From CBDAMZ01 sp965197375 (GTDB lineage Bacteria > Acidobacteriota > Vicinamibacteria > Vicinamibacterales > UBA8438): DNA of 64,000 bases. The position numbers and the translations under genes were made by a program. The stretch spans positions 62,001 through 126,000 of the forward strand of contig CBDAMZ010000010.1 of the NCBI GenBank assembly GCA_965197375.1, given 5' to 3'. Under the pieces are notes generated by a model that had not been told where the DNA came from, searched no databases, and saw only the letters and a program-made list of their open reading frames with translations. Below, piece after piece: positions 43,727 through 53,156 of this stretch; within the stretch, counting starts at the first letter, position 1; every line of letters begins with the position of its first letter.

Positions 43727-45106
43727 TCAATTTGGAGCCCACACCCGGTTGTACTTCGCCAGCGCATAATCTCCAAGAGGGATGAAACGTGAACCACTCC
43801 CGTCCAGAGATGCTGCCAGCTCGTTGAGCCGATCAGGGACCGTGCTCTCCCAGTGGCCTGTCTCCAGGCGCCGTATCATGGTTTCAATGGCAGCCGCACT
43901 TTCCCCGGCGGTGAATCTACAGTGCCCCGGCGCTTCAACAATAGCATCTCGGTACAACGCGCTCATACCGTTGGCTCGTATCTGATCGTTGTACCCCTGG
44001 ACTAGACCTAAAGGAACCTGATAGTCGCCGATCTCGTGCATTCGAAAAACAGGAATCTTTGGTTTACCAGTCACGTTTCGACCTGGCGCCTTCCAATACT
44101 CGAGTGCGTACGAAGACGCCTCGATGCGGGGAAACGCGTTAATCTGATCGAGATCAGCCTCAAGATCAAGACCGGCCTCCTGATACAGCTGGCGAACCCC
44201 TCGCTTGAAGAACTTATTGCCGTTCTCGAAGAACTCACGGTAGTCAACACCGGTGTTCCACGATAATTGCTGACCTTGGGCTGCACTCTCGAACAGGATT
44301 CGCGCTTCACCACCTGGATTTCTCGCGTTTTGAAACACAGTGTGATACATACTGTGCTGTAGTGCGCCAACATCGTTCAGAGCCGGTTGCTTCGTCAGCC
44401 GGTTCACCCAGGCCGGCCACTGTCCAATCGTAAATGCGAGAGCGATGCGTGCTCTCCCCTCGGGTGTTTCCTGTGCACTATCGATCGCTTCTCGCCACGC
44501 GTCCACAAGCGGTCCTTCAAGATTGTGTGCCGTACCGCCAGACTGAGCGATAGGAAGGTCGACGATCGTAAGGTCTGGCGCGATTAACGCCTTAAGCACA
44601 AACCAGGCGTCCAGGAAGGTATTCATGAGCCAGACCGGCGTGTGCGCCCCGGTTGCCACCACCCCATCGACCCGATCAGGGAAATGCTCAGCCACCGCCA
44701 AAGCGACGTGACCGCCTCCTGAACAACCGTACTGAATGACTCGGGTCGGATCACCAAACTGCCCAAGAAATTGGTCGTGTACCAGGTTGATGTTGGCGAT
44801 CTCCCGAACGGGGTCGTACTGGAACGAACGGAGCCGATGCCGCTGTGTCCCGATTACCGCGTACCCTTTTTCCAGAAAGTACATATTACGGGCATTATCT
44901 GCACCTCTGACATAATCAAGGTCCCTGATGAGCGTCCTGTTCCAATCAGTTGGAACCCGCATCAAGTACACCGTTCCATCAGGCAGCGTGCCACCACGTT
45001 CGGTGTGCCTGATCTGCGCGGCAGCCTCATCTGGGAACGCGGCCACGATCACGACGGCAAGCAGCTCGATCCTAAAACGTGATGCTTGCGACGTGACACT
45101 TTTCAT
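43727..45106 (-). CDS. Secreted alpha/beta-hydrolase-fold protein
   Basis: A 459-residue exported hydrolase. Signal peptide IELLAVVIVAAFPDEAAAQ, then GTVYLMRVPTDWNRTLI, a strand and a nucleophile elbow YGCSGGGHVAL (Ser near residue 128), and a late EAPGHCRFTAGES where His could complete the triad. Overall it resembles esterase or tannase-like secreted hydrolases; an N-terminal DxxxxxD-type oxyanion area is not clear. GGAGGAG lies before the ATG. Precedes the MetE-like gene. Substrate unknown. Confidence 0.72.
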   Translation of the reverse strand: MKSVTSQASRFRIELLAVVIVAAFPDEAAAQIRHTERGGTLPDGTVYLMRVPTDWNRTLIRDLDYVRGADNARNMYFLEKGYAVIGTQRHRLRSFQYDPVREIANINLVHDQFLGQFGDPTRVIQYGCSGGGHVALAVAEHFPDRVDGVVATGAHTPVWLMNTFLDAWFVLKALIAPDLTIVDLPIAQSGGTAHNLEGPLVDAWREAIDSAQETPEGRARIALAFTIGQWPAWVNRLTKQPALNDVGALQHSMYHTVFQNARNPGGEARILFESAAQGQQLSWNTGVDYREFFENGNKFFKRGVRQLYQEAGLDLEADLDQINAFPRIEASSYALEYWKAPGRNVTGKPKIPVFRMHEIGDYQVPLGLVQGYNDQIRANGMSALYRDAIVEAPGHCRFTAGESAAAIETMIRRLETGHWESTVPDRLNELAASLDGSGSRFIPLGDYALAKYNRVWAPN

Positions 45107-45652
45107 GATTTCCGTCTCCTCCTGCTACCCACGGCCTATAGGGCGTGATCCAAGCATTCTAGCGTAGCGCCGTTCAGACATGCCGTTGATCCTAGGTAGG
45201 CTAAGCTATTTCACCATCTCAGCAGTTCGTTGTATGCCCTGCAACACCAGGCGAGGCCGTCCGAGCGCCGTTGGCGTGCAAACGCAGCGACGCCAGCGAG
45301 CACGAAGAAACTAGTTTTCACGTGCTCGAGCAAGAAGTCAAGCCCACTTCTGTTTAAGCGTGCTCACGTTTAAACGTACTTAGGGAGGCCTCCAAGCGTC
45401 GAAGGAAGTAGCGATCGACTCTCCTTGAGACAGGTCAACGCCCTGGACGTCGCCCGCACTCCAGAGACCCAGTCTAGGCAGGCTCGATCGGTCACTCCAT
45501 CAAGGATTAGGCGTGGCCGAAAACACACGACCATATGCGAGGCAGGAAGGCCACCGAGCGCGGAGAGCACCTCAGAAAGATCCGTAAAACGGTTAGAGTA
45601 AAAGCGCGCCCTACGGAGACCTAAATAAATTTCTGGTGTAGCGATTTCCTTG
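45107..45652. other. Intergenic region, no supported gene
   Basis: About 545 bases. One minus-strand open frame (45370-45684) overlaps the end of the VWFA gene and has no start signal or family character. GTTTAAACGT and GTTTAAGCG occur near 45352-45376, but no real hairpin is formed. Confidence 0.35.
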
Positions 45653-47872
45653 CTAACGTTCGGTGCCTCTGGCAGTGAGCCCACTGCTCACTTCGAATGG
45701 CACCTCGCGTAACGCTGAGTGGTCACCAGTAGATGTCGCAGCCTTCACCCGCAGCACGTACATCCCAGGCCTGAAATCCCTAAGCGGAACATCGGTACGA
45801 AAGCCACGCGTGTGCACCTCTTTCCGGCGCCCAGCTCGAACGGCTTGACGGTCGCGCGAGTTAAAGACCACACGGCCATCGCTCCCGCGCCATACGGTGG
45901 CATCATAATCGATCGCGTGCGCCCTCTCATTCGAGCGGTCGTACACCTCCATGAAGGATGTGAGCGTCTCCTCGGGCGTGAACCGGCGGTTCGCAGTCGG
46001 GGGACCAGGCAGTACGTCCTGCAACTCCGGGTCTGGCGCGTTCGTCGCGTAGGATGCGGCATAGGAGGAGGTCAGCACAAGGCCACTCAGCGTGAATGTA
46101 GCCTTCGAATGGTCCGGCACCTCAAGGTCGTACGGGACTGTACCACTTGTACCGCCAACGGTTTCATGCACGCCAACACGGAGCTGGTAACGCCCATCGG
46201 GAATCTCCAGACGCGAGAGTAGCCGTATACCAGTTCTGCTGACCACCTGATGAGTCTCAGGCGAGAAGTTCAGGTTCAACGTCTGGTTTTCACCACCTAG
46301 TATGTTCGCCCGATGGTCAACAGCAGCAATCGATAGCTCGATGTTCTCATAGAAACGACCCTCTCGCTCCTCAAACTTGAACGCGCGCCCGTCCATCTCA
46401 ACCACAACTAGTACGGACGCATCCTTGCGCTCGCCCCTAAAGGATGCGGCAAACACACGAATAGGCAGGTCACCTACCGGCACCAGCGTGTTCAAGGCTA
46501 CGCGAAGCGTCGGCGCCGCGCCCAGTTCCTCATCTTGCTCGTCCTCCGGAATCTCCTCCTCCGGAGAGGGCACCACGAATCCGCGGCGTGCGCGAACCCG
46601 CAGCCCTGGCCGCTTCATCCGAACTTCAATTTTCCGGAAGTCGCCAGCTGACCAATTCTCCGGGTCGCTGTGGTACCCAAGCAGATAGTACCGAGTACTG
46701 TCTCCAGAAATCCGCTCAAGTGCCCCACCGATGTCGTTCGTGTTAATAACCGCTATGCCACCCGTCTCATCGGCCAGCGAGATCAGACTCTCCTGCGCCA
46801 GCCGTAGTTCCTTCGCAAACCCCAGCACGGACCCATACTGAAGTTGCGGATACAGCGACACGCTTTGCACGTCGACGGTGAAGGTTCCGCCGGCCGTGTT
46901 CAATCCTCTGGGATCAATGCCATACACAGTGACGTTAGCACGCTGTGCCGCGGCGACTGCGTCCGATGCGAACGTCCGCATAGCCGATGCCCAGGTCCGG
47001 TTGAACGGCTCATAAATGTCGTAGTCGAGACCTTCGCTAAATAACAGCAGCGCCTTGCGACGCCCACGAATGTCCTCAACCTCCTTAGCAGCGTCACGAA
47101 TCATTCTCAGCGTACGCCGCGCATTGGTACCACGCTCATGATCTAAAGAATCACGAATCATGCGGGCCCCAGAGAGAGCGTTCGGATTTCTGGTATCTAC
47201 TCCGGATACCTGGGGCGAGTAAAAGTCGTCACCCGGTTGAGCCATTTGGTACAGGTGCGCCGCCAGCTTCTCGGCACCCGCCGAACGCAGCTTGCGACCC
47301 TGAAACTTGTAGATTGCTTCCAGTAGTAGTCGGCGGCTACTGGTCAGCTCCTGCGCCGAATTCGTGTAACCGCTCGTGTGGACCACCGCGGCCAAGTCAT
47401 TGACACCCATGTTCCGTTCCACGAAGCGGCTCGCCGCTTCCCGCACACTCTGCGTGCGTGTGAACATCGTGTGCAGATCATCAAGCACAAACAGAAAGAT
47501 GCGTCCCCCGACACTCCCGGTCGTCCCACGCACGTCAGACTCGACCGGCTCAGTCGCGTTGGCTGGTGTGAAGCGCGGCTCAACCGGCAGATTGACTAGG
47601 GCAAACACGGACGGCGTCTGCGCCTCTCCTTCTTCGTAAATCTCGAAATCCTCCTGCGTCAGGCCCGGCATGAACGCACCGTTCCCGTCAGTCACGACCG
47701 CGTGAACCTCAACAAAATTGGCGTCAGCTCTGAAGATAGCGAGCGGAGACTGCTGCCCCGCGTTCGAGGCATCTGACGACGGCTCCTGGGCCGTACCGGC
47801 CAAGCCGACGCACGTCAAACCGGCCAGCAGCGTAAGCGCACACACAACGACTGTGGGACGGACAGTTCTCAT
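45653..47872 (-). CDS. VWFA-related Acidobacterial domain protein
   Basis: A 739-residue secreted protein. Signal peptide VVCALTLLAGLTCVGLA, then FRADANFVEVHAVVTDGNGA and LTQEDFEIYEEGEAQ, the beta-domain typical of the Acidobacterial VWFA-related family. A von Willebrand A-like domain follows with FLFVLDDLHTMFTRTQSVRE (an altered MIDAS, D-D-x-H in place of DxSxS) and KALLLFSEGLDYD. YYLLGYHSDPENWSAGDFRK and VRARRGFVVPSPEEE end that domain, and about 300 residues of beta-sandwich follow. These proteins are abundant in Acidobacteriota; the role is unknown, presumably surface binding. It lies downstream of the TonB receptor on the same strand. Confidence 0.88.
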   Translation of the reverse strand: MRTVRPTVVVCALTLLAGLTCVGLAGTAQEPSSDASNAGQQSPLAIFRADANFVEVHAVVTDGNGAFMPGLTQEDFEIYEEGEAQTPSVFALVNLPVEPRFTPANATEPVESDVRGTTGSVGGRIFLFVLDDLHTMFTRTQSVREAASRFVERNMGVNDLAAVVHTSGYTNSAQELTSSRRLLLEAIYKFQGRKLRSAGAEKLAAHLYQMAQPGDDFYSPQVSGVDTRNPNALSGARMIRDSLDHERGTNARRTLRMIRDAAKEVEDIRGRRKALLLFSEGLDYDIYEPFNRTWASAMRTFASDAVAAAQRANVTVYGIDPRGLNTAGGTFTVDVQSVSLYPQLQYGSVLGFAKELRLAQESLISLADETGGIAVINTNDIGGALERISGDSTRYYLLGYHSDPENWSAGDFRKIEVRMKRPGLRVRARRGFVVPSPEEEIPEDEQDEELGAAPTLRVALNTLVPVGDLPIRVFAASFRGERKDASVLVVVEMDGRAFKFEEREGRFYENIELSIAAVDHRANILGGENQTLNLNFSPETHQVVSRTGIRLLSRLEIPDGRYQLRVGVHETVGGTSGTVPYDLEVPDHSKATFTLSGLVLTSSYAASYATNAPDPELQDVLPGPPTANRRFTPEETLTSFMEVYDRSNERAHAIDYDATVWRGSDGRVVFNSRDRQAVRAGRRKEVHTRGFRTDVPLRDFRPGMYVLRVKAATSTGDHSALREVPFEVSSGLTARGTER

Positions 47873-47904
47873 GGGCTACTGGCCGAGAGAGGTGGGGAGT
47901 GAGA

Positions 47905-47950
47905 CTCGCCCTCACCCACCGCCAAGACATTAACGGTGGGCGAGGGCGAG
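47905..47950. terminator. Strong hairpin between the receptor and VWFA genes
   Basis: Arms at 47905-47921 and 47934-47950, CTCGCCCTCACCCACCG against its complement with one mismatch in 17, and a 12-base loop. There is no T run, so it may weaken rather than end transcription, or serve as processing site between the receptor and VWFA messages. Confidence 0.55.
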
Positions 47951-47962
47951 TAACAGTTGGAC

Positions 47963-50842
47963 TTAGAACAGTACGCGGAATCCTAACTGCAGGCTCCGCG
48001 GCTGATACGCAGGGTTATTGTTCCCGTCCTGCCTCGGGGTGCCGTATACGATGCTGCTCTCTCGCGTATTGTAAGCACCGTAGTTCTCGTGGTTATACAG
48101 ATTGAAGATCTCGAACAGACCGTCAACCTGGACACCACCAAGGTCGAACCGCTGCATCAAGCGGATGTCCATGCGGTGGATCGGCGACCCGACGAAGTTA
48201 TTTCGAGGCACGATGGTTCCATCAGGCCGCAGCCGCTGCTGGCAGCCGTAGGAGCCGCACTGGCGGTAGTCGCCACCATACCGGGTGTCGTACCGCATCC
48301 CAGACCCGAAGAACCACATCCCACTGAGCTGGAACCCGCCCGGCCCCGACCAAATGCCACTCGCGGTGATGCGATGGCGCTGGTCAGTAACCGCAAGCGT
48401 CTGCTCGCCCCCAAGGTCAGCCGGGCAAGTCTCCACGTTTTGCTGAGTGAGGCCAAGCGGCGGACACAAGGCACCATCCGTGAGGTGCCCCAGCAAGTAG
48501 GTGAAATTCGCTTGCCAGTCATTCGAGAACCGCTTCGCTAACCCCATCTGCAGACCGTTGAAGTCTGAGAACGCGTCATCGTAAGTCATTCTGACGACGC
48601 CCCAGTTGGGGAAGTACCTCCTGGTGGTATCCGAGAAGGGGTAATTAACGCCATTCTCGTCGTACTGCAGATTCCCGTTCTGATTACGCCACTCATGGCC
48701 TGCCTGGTAGACCCAGTCCATCTCGAAGCCCATGGTCGAGCTGATCTGCTGCTGCATACCGAACGACCCCTGCCATGAGTAGGGGAGCTGAACGTGGGGG
48801 GACACGACCCCACCGATGGTGTCGCGAGACCCACTGCACGCCTGCTCCAGCGTCATCCCAGACCCAATCGTGTACAGGGACTGGAGGGGCTTGTCGTTGT
48901 ACGGGTTCGAGGCAAAATCCGCTCGCCCATCATTAACCGTGGTGGGCACGCATGTTTGCTTGCTGATCCTGTTCCCCCAGTGAGGCCGCGAGTGCATCAT
49001 CGCGATGTACTTGCCGCCGCCGCCGCGAATCGACGTCCGGCCGTCGTTTATCGAGTAGTTAAACCCAAGTCGCGGCTGGAAGTTGCTCTTCTTCGTCGCC
49101 CGCCCAAACATAAACGGCGGGAAAACATAATCTTCGGCGAGCATTCCCGGCGCATATTCCCAACGCACCCCGAGGTTCAGGGTGACCTGCGGCGAGGCCG
49201 ACCAGTTGTCCTGGAACCAGAGGGAGTAGATGTGCGCTGGCCCTTTGATAAGGGGGTCACCGAACGCCTGCGCCCACCGACTGGTGATCGACGACAGCGC
49301 ATCGAGATCCCACACTCTCCAGTCATACATATCGCCAATGACCGACTCGATGTTGGTAGGAACCGGACCGGTGTTGGCATAAAGGATCCCCTTCTGACCC
49401 TGCAACCAGACCAGATGCATATTGTTGCGCATGAACTCGCCACCGATCTTTACTTCGTGGCGCCCGTTAGCCGAGAACAACATCGTTAAATCATCCCGCA
49501 CGGTGGTGCGGCTTTCGATCCAGTACTGCGGGAGGTTGCTCGGCCCCCCGATACGCAGACCACCCTGCATGGGAATGTACGGCGACCCACGGTAACGGAA
49601 GTTCTCCCGGTAAATGGGCTCATCAACATAAGCAGCTGTGTAGCTGTAGTAGCTGTGGTACCCACCTTTAATCTCGTTGACTGCGCCCGCCCCAAACACC
49701 TGCGTGAGCGAGCCCCAGGCCGAATCGGACGACTTATCAGAAGTCTGCGCGGCCGAGATCGTATTTCCGGCTCTATGCCCGGCGACAGGAATGTACCGAG
49801 TCATCCGGGTGTACCGTGCCATCGCGTGGATGCTCGGGTTGATCTGGAAATCGAGCTTCAGCCCCGACATGTTGAGCAGCTCTAAACTCAGCAAGTCGTT
49901 CGCGTCAAAGGTCGGATACCCCGTCGTAAAGATCTTTGTCGACGGCTGCCGCTCCCACTCGTAATTAGCAAAGAAGTGCATCCTGTCCGTCACGAGCGGG
50001 CCACCAAAGGTGCCGCTGATCTGCTGGTCTTCGTACGGCAGCACGCGCTTGGCAACGAAATCAGCCTGATTGAACTTATCGTGACGGAAATAGCCGGCAA
50101 AGCTGCCCGAGAACTGGTTCGTGCCGGACTTGGTAATGGCATTCACCTGAATGCCCATCGAGTGACCCTGCGTGGCGTCAAAGCGGCTAGTGATGACCTC
50201 GAACTCTGCGATTGCATCCTTGCTGTAGCGTGGGTTGCCAAAGTAGTCCTGGCAACACACCAGCTGGGATACCTGCTGGCCATCGATGTTGATCTGCGAC
50301 TCGCCCGATTCGTTACTGCGTTCCGTCGCCTGGTCGTTAACCGCGTTGGCCCGACTGCCCACAGCCAACATGGTCAGATCGACGAAGTTCCGCCCACTGA
50401 TCGGCATCTCCTCAAGCTGGCGCGAGTCGATCCTTCCGCCAACCTCAGAGGAGACGAGCTCTACCAGCGGTGACTCGCCCGTGACCGTGATGGTCTCCTC
50501 CACGCTGGACACGGCCAGCTCGTAGTTGAGAGCAAGGTCTTCCCCGGTCCCCAGCTCGAAACCCTCCTGAACCACCGTCGTAAAGCCAGGCAGCGCGGCA
50601 GTGATGTTGTAGATACCAGCACGCAAGGCTAGGCGGTAGTTGCCAGCCCCGTCCGTGACCGCCAGGTACGTGGTGCCGGTCGACACCAGAAGTGCGGTCA
50701 CCGTCGCGCCGGGCAGAACACCACCGGTCGAATCGGCCACCGCACCGGTTACTGTCGCCCCCTGCGCGGCCAGGCTGACAGGTAGCAACAGCAGGACGCC
50801 AACAATGGCCCCAACGAGCTTTAATCCCTTCAGTCCCCTCAT
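47963..50842 (-). CDS. TonB-dependent receptor with N-terminal carboxypeptidase-regulatory domain
   Basis: Outer-membrane receptor, about 959 residues. Signal peptide LVGAIVGVLLLLPVSLAAQ, a CarboxypepD_reg-like domain (ATVTGAVADSTGGVLPGATV to LPGFTTVVQEGFEL, about 25-115), a plug (ESPLVELVSSEVGGRIDSRQ, then LEEMPISGRNFVDLTML) and a long barrel (FSGSFAGYFRHDKFNQADFV). The C-terminal strand PRSLQLGFRVLF ends in aromatic Phe as usual. GGAGG seven bases upstream marks ATG at 50842 as start; the frame is open to 50947. Such 'Oar-like' receptors are numerous in Acidobacteriota and take up large organic or metal-bound substrates. The ligand is unknown; VWFA protein is the partner by position. Confidence 0.9.
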   Translation of the reverse strand: MRGLKGLKLVGAIVGVLLLLPVSLAAQGATVTGAVADSTGGVLPGATVTALLVSTGTTYLAVTDGAGNYRLALRAGIYNITAALPGFTTVVQEGFELGTGEDLALNYELAVSSVEETITVTGESPLVELVSSEVGGRIDSRQLEEMPISGRNFVDLTMLAVGSRANAVNDQATERSNESGESQINIDGQQVSQLVCCQDYFGNPRYSKDAIAEFEVITSRFDATQGHSMGIQVNAITKSGTNQFSGSFAGYFRHDKFNQADFVAKRVLPYEDQQISGTFGGPLVTDRMHFFANYEWERQPSTKIFTTGYPTFDANDLLSLELLNMSGLKLDFQINPSIHAMARYTRMTRYIPVAGHRAGNTISAAQTSDKSSDSAWGSLTQVFGAGAVNEIKGGYHSYYSYTAAYVDEPIYRENFRYRGSPYIPMQGGLRIGGPSNLPQYWIESRTTVRDDLTMLFSANGRHEVKIGGEFMRNNMHLVWLQGQKGILYANTGPVPTNIESVIGDMYDWRVWDLDALSSITSRWAQAFGDPLIKGPAHIYSLWFQDNWSASPQVTLNLGVRWEYAPGMLAEDYVFPPFMFGRATKKSNFQPRLGFNYSINDGRTSIRGGGGKYIAMMHSRPHWGNRISKQTCVPTTVNDGRADFASNPYNDKPLQSLYTIGSGMTLEQACSGSRDTIGGVVSPHVQLPYSWQGSFGMQQQISSTMGFEMDWVYQAGHEWRNQNGNLQYDENGVNYPFSDTTRRYFPNWGVVRMTYDDAFSDFNGLQMGLAKRFSNDWQANFTYLLGHLTDGALCPPLGLTQQNVETCPADLGGEQTLAVTDQRHRITASGIWSGPGGFQLSGMWFFGSGMRYDTRYGGDYRQCGSYGCQQRLRPDGTIVPRNNFVGSPIHRMDIRLMQRFDLGGVQVDGLFEIFNLYNHENYGAYNTRESSIVYGTPRQDGNNNPAYQPRSLQLGFRVLF

Positions 50843-50847
50843 CAACT

Positions 50848-51479
50848 GCCTCCTCACTGATTTCCAAACCGCACCGGAATCACACGGGCACCCCGGCTCA
50901 CTGTGAAAGCTACTACAGGTGCGAACAGTAACGCTAATGGACATCAATAGTCAACACACTCGCCAGCAGCGCATCCCACCCACGCCCCCACCCAAACTTG
51001 GTGCATGGAGCGCCACCTGAGCCAAATAAACATGCAAGCTGCGTTCCCTAAGAAGAAACTCATATAAACACAATATATTGTGCTGCAATATAAAAAGCAT
51101 ACCTCATATAGCACAGAATATAAGACGAATCCCAGTGTTTGGATTCTATTATCCAAGAATTTGAATTTCTGGCCCTTGCAGCGTCAGGCGTCGCCACACG
51201 TACCGGCTGCTTTAGTAAACACAACGGGCGTAATGCACGAGCGATGGCCTGTCGCGTCAGCGAGCATGCATTTAGAACATTGGGGTCCACTGTGACCGTC
51301 CCGACCTAGCACCATCAACCCCATCAGCTCTGACGCTTGGGACGCAGACACTTCGACGATTTCTGATCAGGCATCCCCCACGGCCGATTGTCCTTGACGG
51401 ACGGCTGACGCAGGCCTAGGATTCAATGGGGCTAGATGGGTGCCTCTCTAGTTAGGTTTTTTCGAAAAGGAGTCAGTCT
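50848..51479. other. Divergent upstream region of the receptor and the copper-enzyme gene
   Basis: About 630 bases with an AT-rich core (51040-51170, for example ATATATTGTGCTGCAATATA and TCATATAGCACAGAATATAAG), in contrast to the GC-rich genes around. It must hold promoters for both genes. The open frames here look random. TTCGAAAAGGAG directly before 51480 is the ribosome-binding site of the next gene. Confidence 0.45.
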
Positions 51480-53009
51480 ATGCAACCCAAGCTGTTGGTT
51501 GTCGGTGCGGTCTTGCTCTGCGTCTGCGTGACGGGGAGCGGTGTGAGTGCTGAGAGCAACACTGAAGCCGTTCCTACGTACAACGGGAACGTCGCGCCCA
51601 TTCTCTTCGACAACTGTGCCACCTGCCACCGGCCTGGTCAGGTAGCACCGATGTCGCTCCTTTCGTACAAGGAAGCCCGTCCTTGGGCAAGAGCGATCAA
51701 GGCAAAAGTCGCCAGCCGCGAGATGCCGCCTTGGTACGCGGACGCCCGGTTTGGCACGTTCCGCTACGACCGGCGTCTGACCCAGGATGAGGTCAACACG
51801 ATCGTGGCCTGGGCCGACGGTGGTGCACCGCAGGGTGATGGCCCGGCGCCAACGATGCCAGACTTTGCGGAAGGCTGGAGCCATCCTTCTGGTCGAGCGC
51901 CCGACTACATCCTCGAGATGCCGATCGAGTTCGAAATCCCGGCCGCAGGCGAGAGCACCAACTTTAGTATCTACCAGGAGATGCCCGCGGACTTCACGGA
52001 GGATAGATTCCTCGAAGCAGTTCAGATCATGCCGGGTGCCATGGCCGCCACACACCACTCGAGCATCTCCGTGCGGGATTTACCGGCGGGCACCAAGCTC
52101 GGTGTGGGCGAAGCGTGGCCAGGCGGGCCTGTGATTAGCAACGTCCCAGTACCAATCGAAGGGGGCGCCTTCGACAACTCGGGAGACAGAAGTGAGGCTG
52201 AACAAGAGGCAGGGGTTCCGCACACGTTTCAGCGGCCACGTACAACGGAAGAAAAGCGAGCGGCAGCCGAAGCTGACGTGTTTAACGTAGCGGGAACATC
52301 CCACTTGCAGTTCTACATTCCGGGCGCGGCCTTCAGACAGTTCCGGCCGGGCGTCGGCAAACGTATCCGCCACGACCAGTACTTCGTGTGGGGCCTGCAT
52401 TACAACCCAACCGGCAAGCCTGAGACCGACCGTCATCAGGCGGGCTTCTGGTGGCACACCGAACCGATGACCCACGAGGTGCTCTCGCATATGATCGGCG
52501 AGACACACATCGCTGAGAGTAAAGAGCTGGTGGCGCCCTCGGCGGACGAAGCAACACCCGATGAGTTGAAAGAAGGCGGAAGGGCGCGGATCCCCGTCAT
52601 CCCACCGCATGACCCAGACTGGGCCATGACCGCGATCACCGCATTCCAGGATGACGTGACGGTGTATTACCTGTATCCGCACATGCACCTGCGCGGCAAG
52701 GATATGACCTTCGTTGTGACATATCCCGATGGCCGGGAGCAGGTTGCCCTGCACGTGCCGAACTACGATTTCAACTGGCAGATCCAGTACGAGCTGGCCG
52801 AACCATTGAAGCTTCCGGCTGGCAGTACAATTAAGACCATTGGGCATTTCGATAACTCTGCAAGCAACCGGTACAACCCGGCGCCGGACCGGGAGGTGTA
52901 CTGGGCCGAGCAGAGCTGGGATGAAATGTTCATCGGACGGATGGATTTCACTATCGACAAGCTGGATCTCCGGCTCGAGGAGAACAAGCCCCAGACCGAG
53001 GAGCAGTAA
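51480..53009 (+). CDS. Cytochrome c / copper type II monooxygenase-like secreted protein
   Basis: A 509-residue exported protein joining two redox modules. After the signal peptide, a cytochrome c-like segment NVAPILFDNCATCHRPGQVA (heme CATCH) with REMPPWYADA, as in planctomycete/Acidobacteria-type cytochromes. Then a domain like the copper domains of peptidylglycine monooxygenases: AATHHSSI, WGLHYNPTG, YPHMHLRGKDM (His-x-His) and SWDEMFIGRMDF (possible Met ligand). The combination suggests heme electrons feeding a copper centre in the periplasm. Substrate unknown. A 38-base palindrome follows the stop. Confidence 0.8.
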   Translation: MQPKLLVVGAVLLCVCVTGSGVSAESNTEAVPTYNGNVAPILFDNCATCHRPGQVAPMSLLSYKEARPWARAIKAKVASREMPPWYADARFGTFRYDRRLTQDEVNTIVAWADGGAPQGDGPAPTMPDFAEGWSHPSGRAPDYILEMPIEFEIPAAGESTNFSIYQEMPADFTEDRFLEAVQIMPGAMAATHHSSISVRDLPAGTKLGVGEAWPGGPVISNVPVPIEGGAFDNSGDRSEAEQEAGVPHTFQRPRTTEEKRAAAEADVFNVAGTSHLQFYIPGAAFRQFRPGVGKRIRHDQYFVWGLHYNPTGKPETDRHQAGFWWHTEPMTHEVLSHMIGETHIAESKELVAPSADEATPDELKEGGRARIPVIPPHDPDWAMTAITAFQDDVTVYYLYPHMHLRGKDMTFVVTYPDGREQVALHVPNYDFNWQIQYELAEPLKLPAGSTIKTIGHFDNSASNRYNPAPDREVYWAEQSWDEMFIGRMDFTIDKLDLRLEENKPQTEEQ

Positions 53010-53014
53010 TAGCG

Positions 53015-53052
53015 CGGTGCGCGCAGGGCTCCGCGGAGCCCTGCGCGCACCG
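53015..53052. terminator. Perfect 38-base palindrome
   Basis: Position 53015 to 53052 is its own reverse complement (CGGTGCGCGCAGGGCTCCG and its mirror), with no loop bases. Six bases behind the copper-enzyme stop codon, so probably its terminator or RNA-stabilising end; no T run follows. Confidence 0.65.
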
Positions 53053-53156
53053 TTGCTGCTATCCGGGTCCCAAGGATCGTATTGCCCGATGCCTTTTACC
53101 ATGACCTTGGCAAGAGGCGTCGGGCTCCGCTCGCCGGCGGTTCGCCTGCATCACAT

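Noticed and set aside
45370..45684. Minus-strand open frame of 104 codons
   Set aside because: Overlaps the end of the VWFA gene, no ribosome-binding site, no family features.
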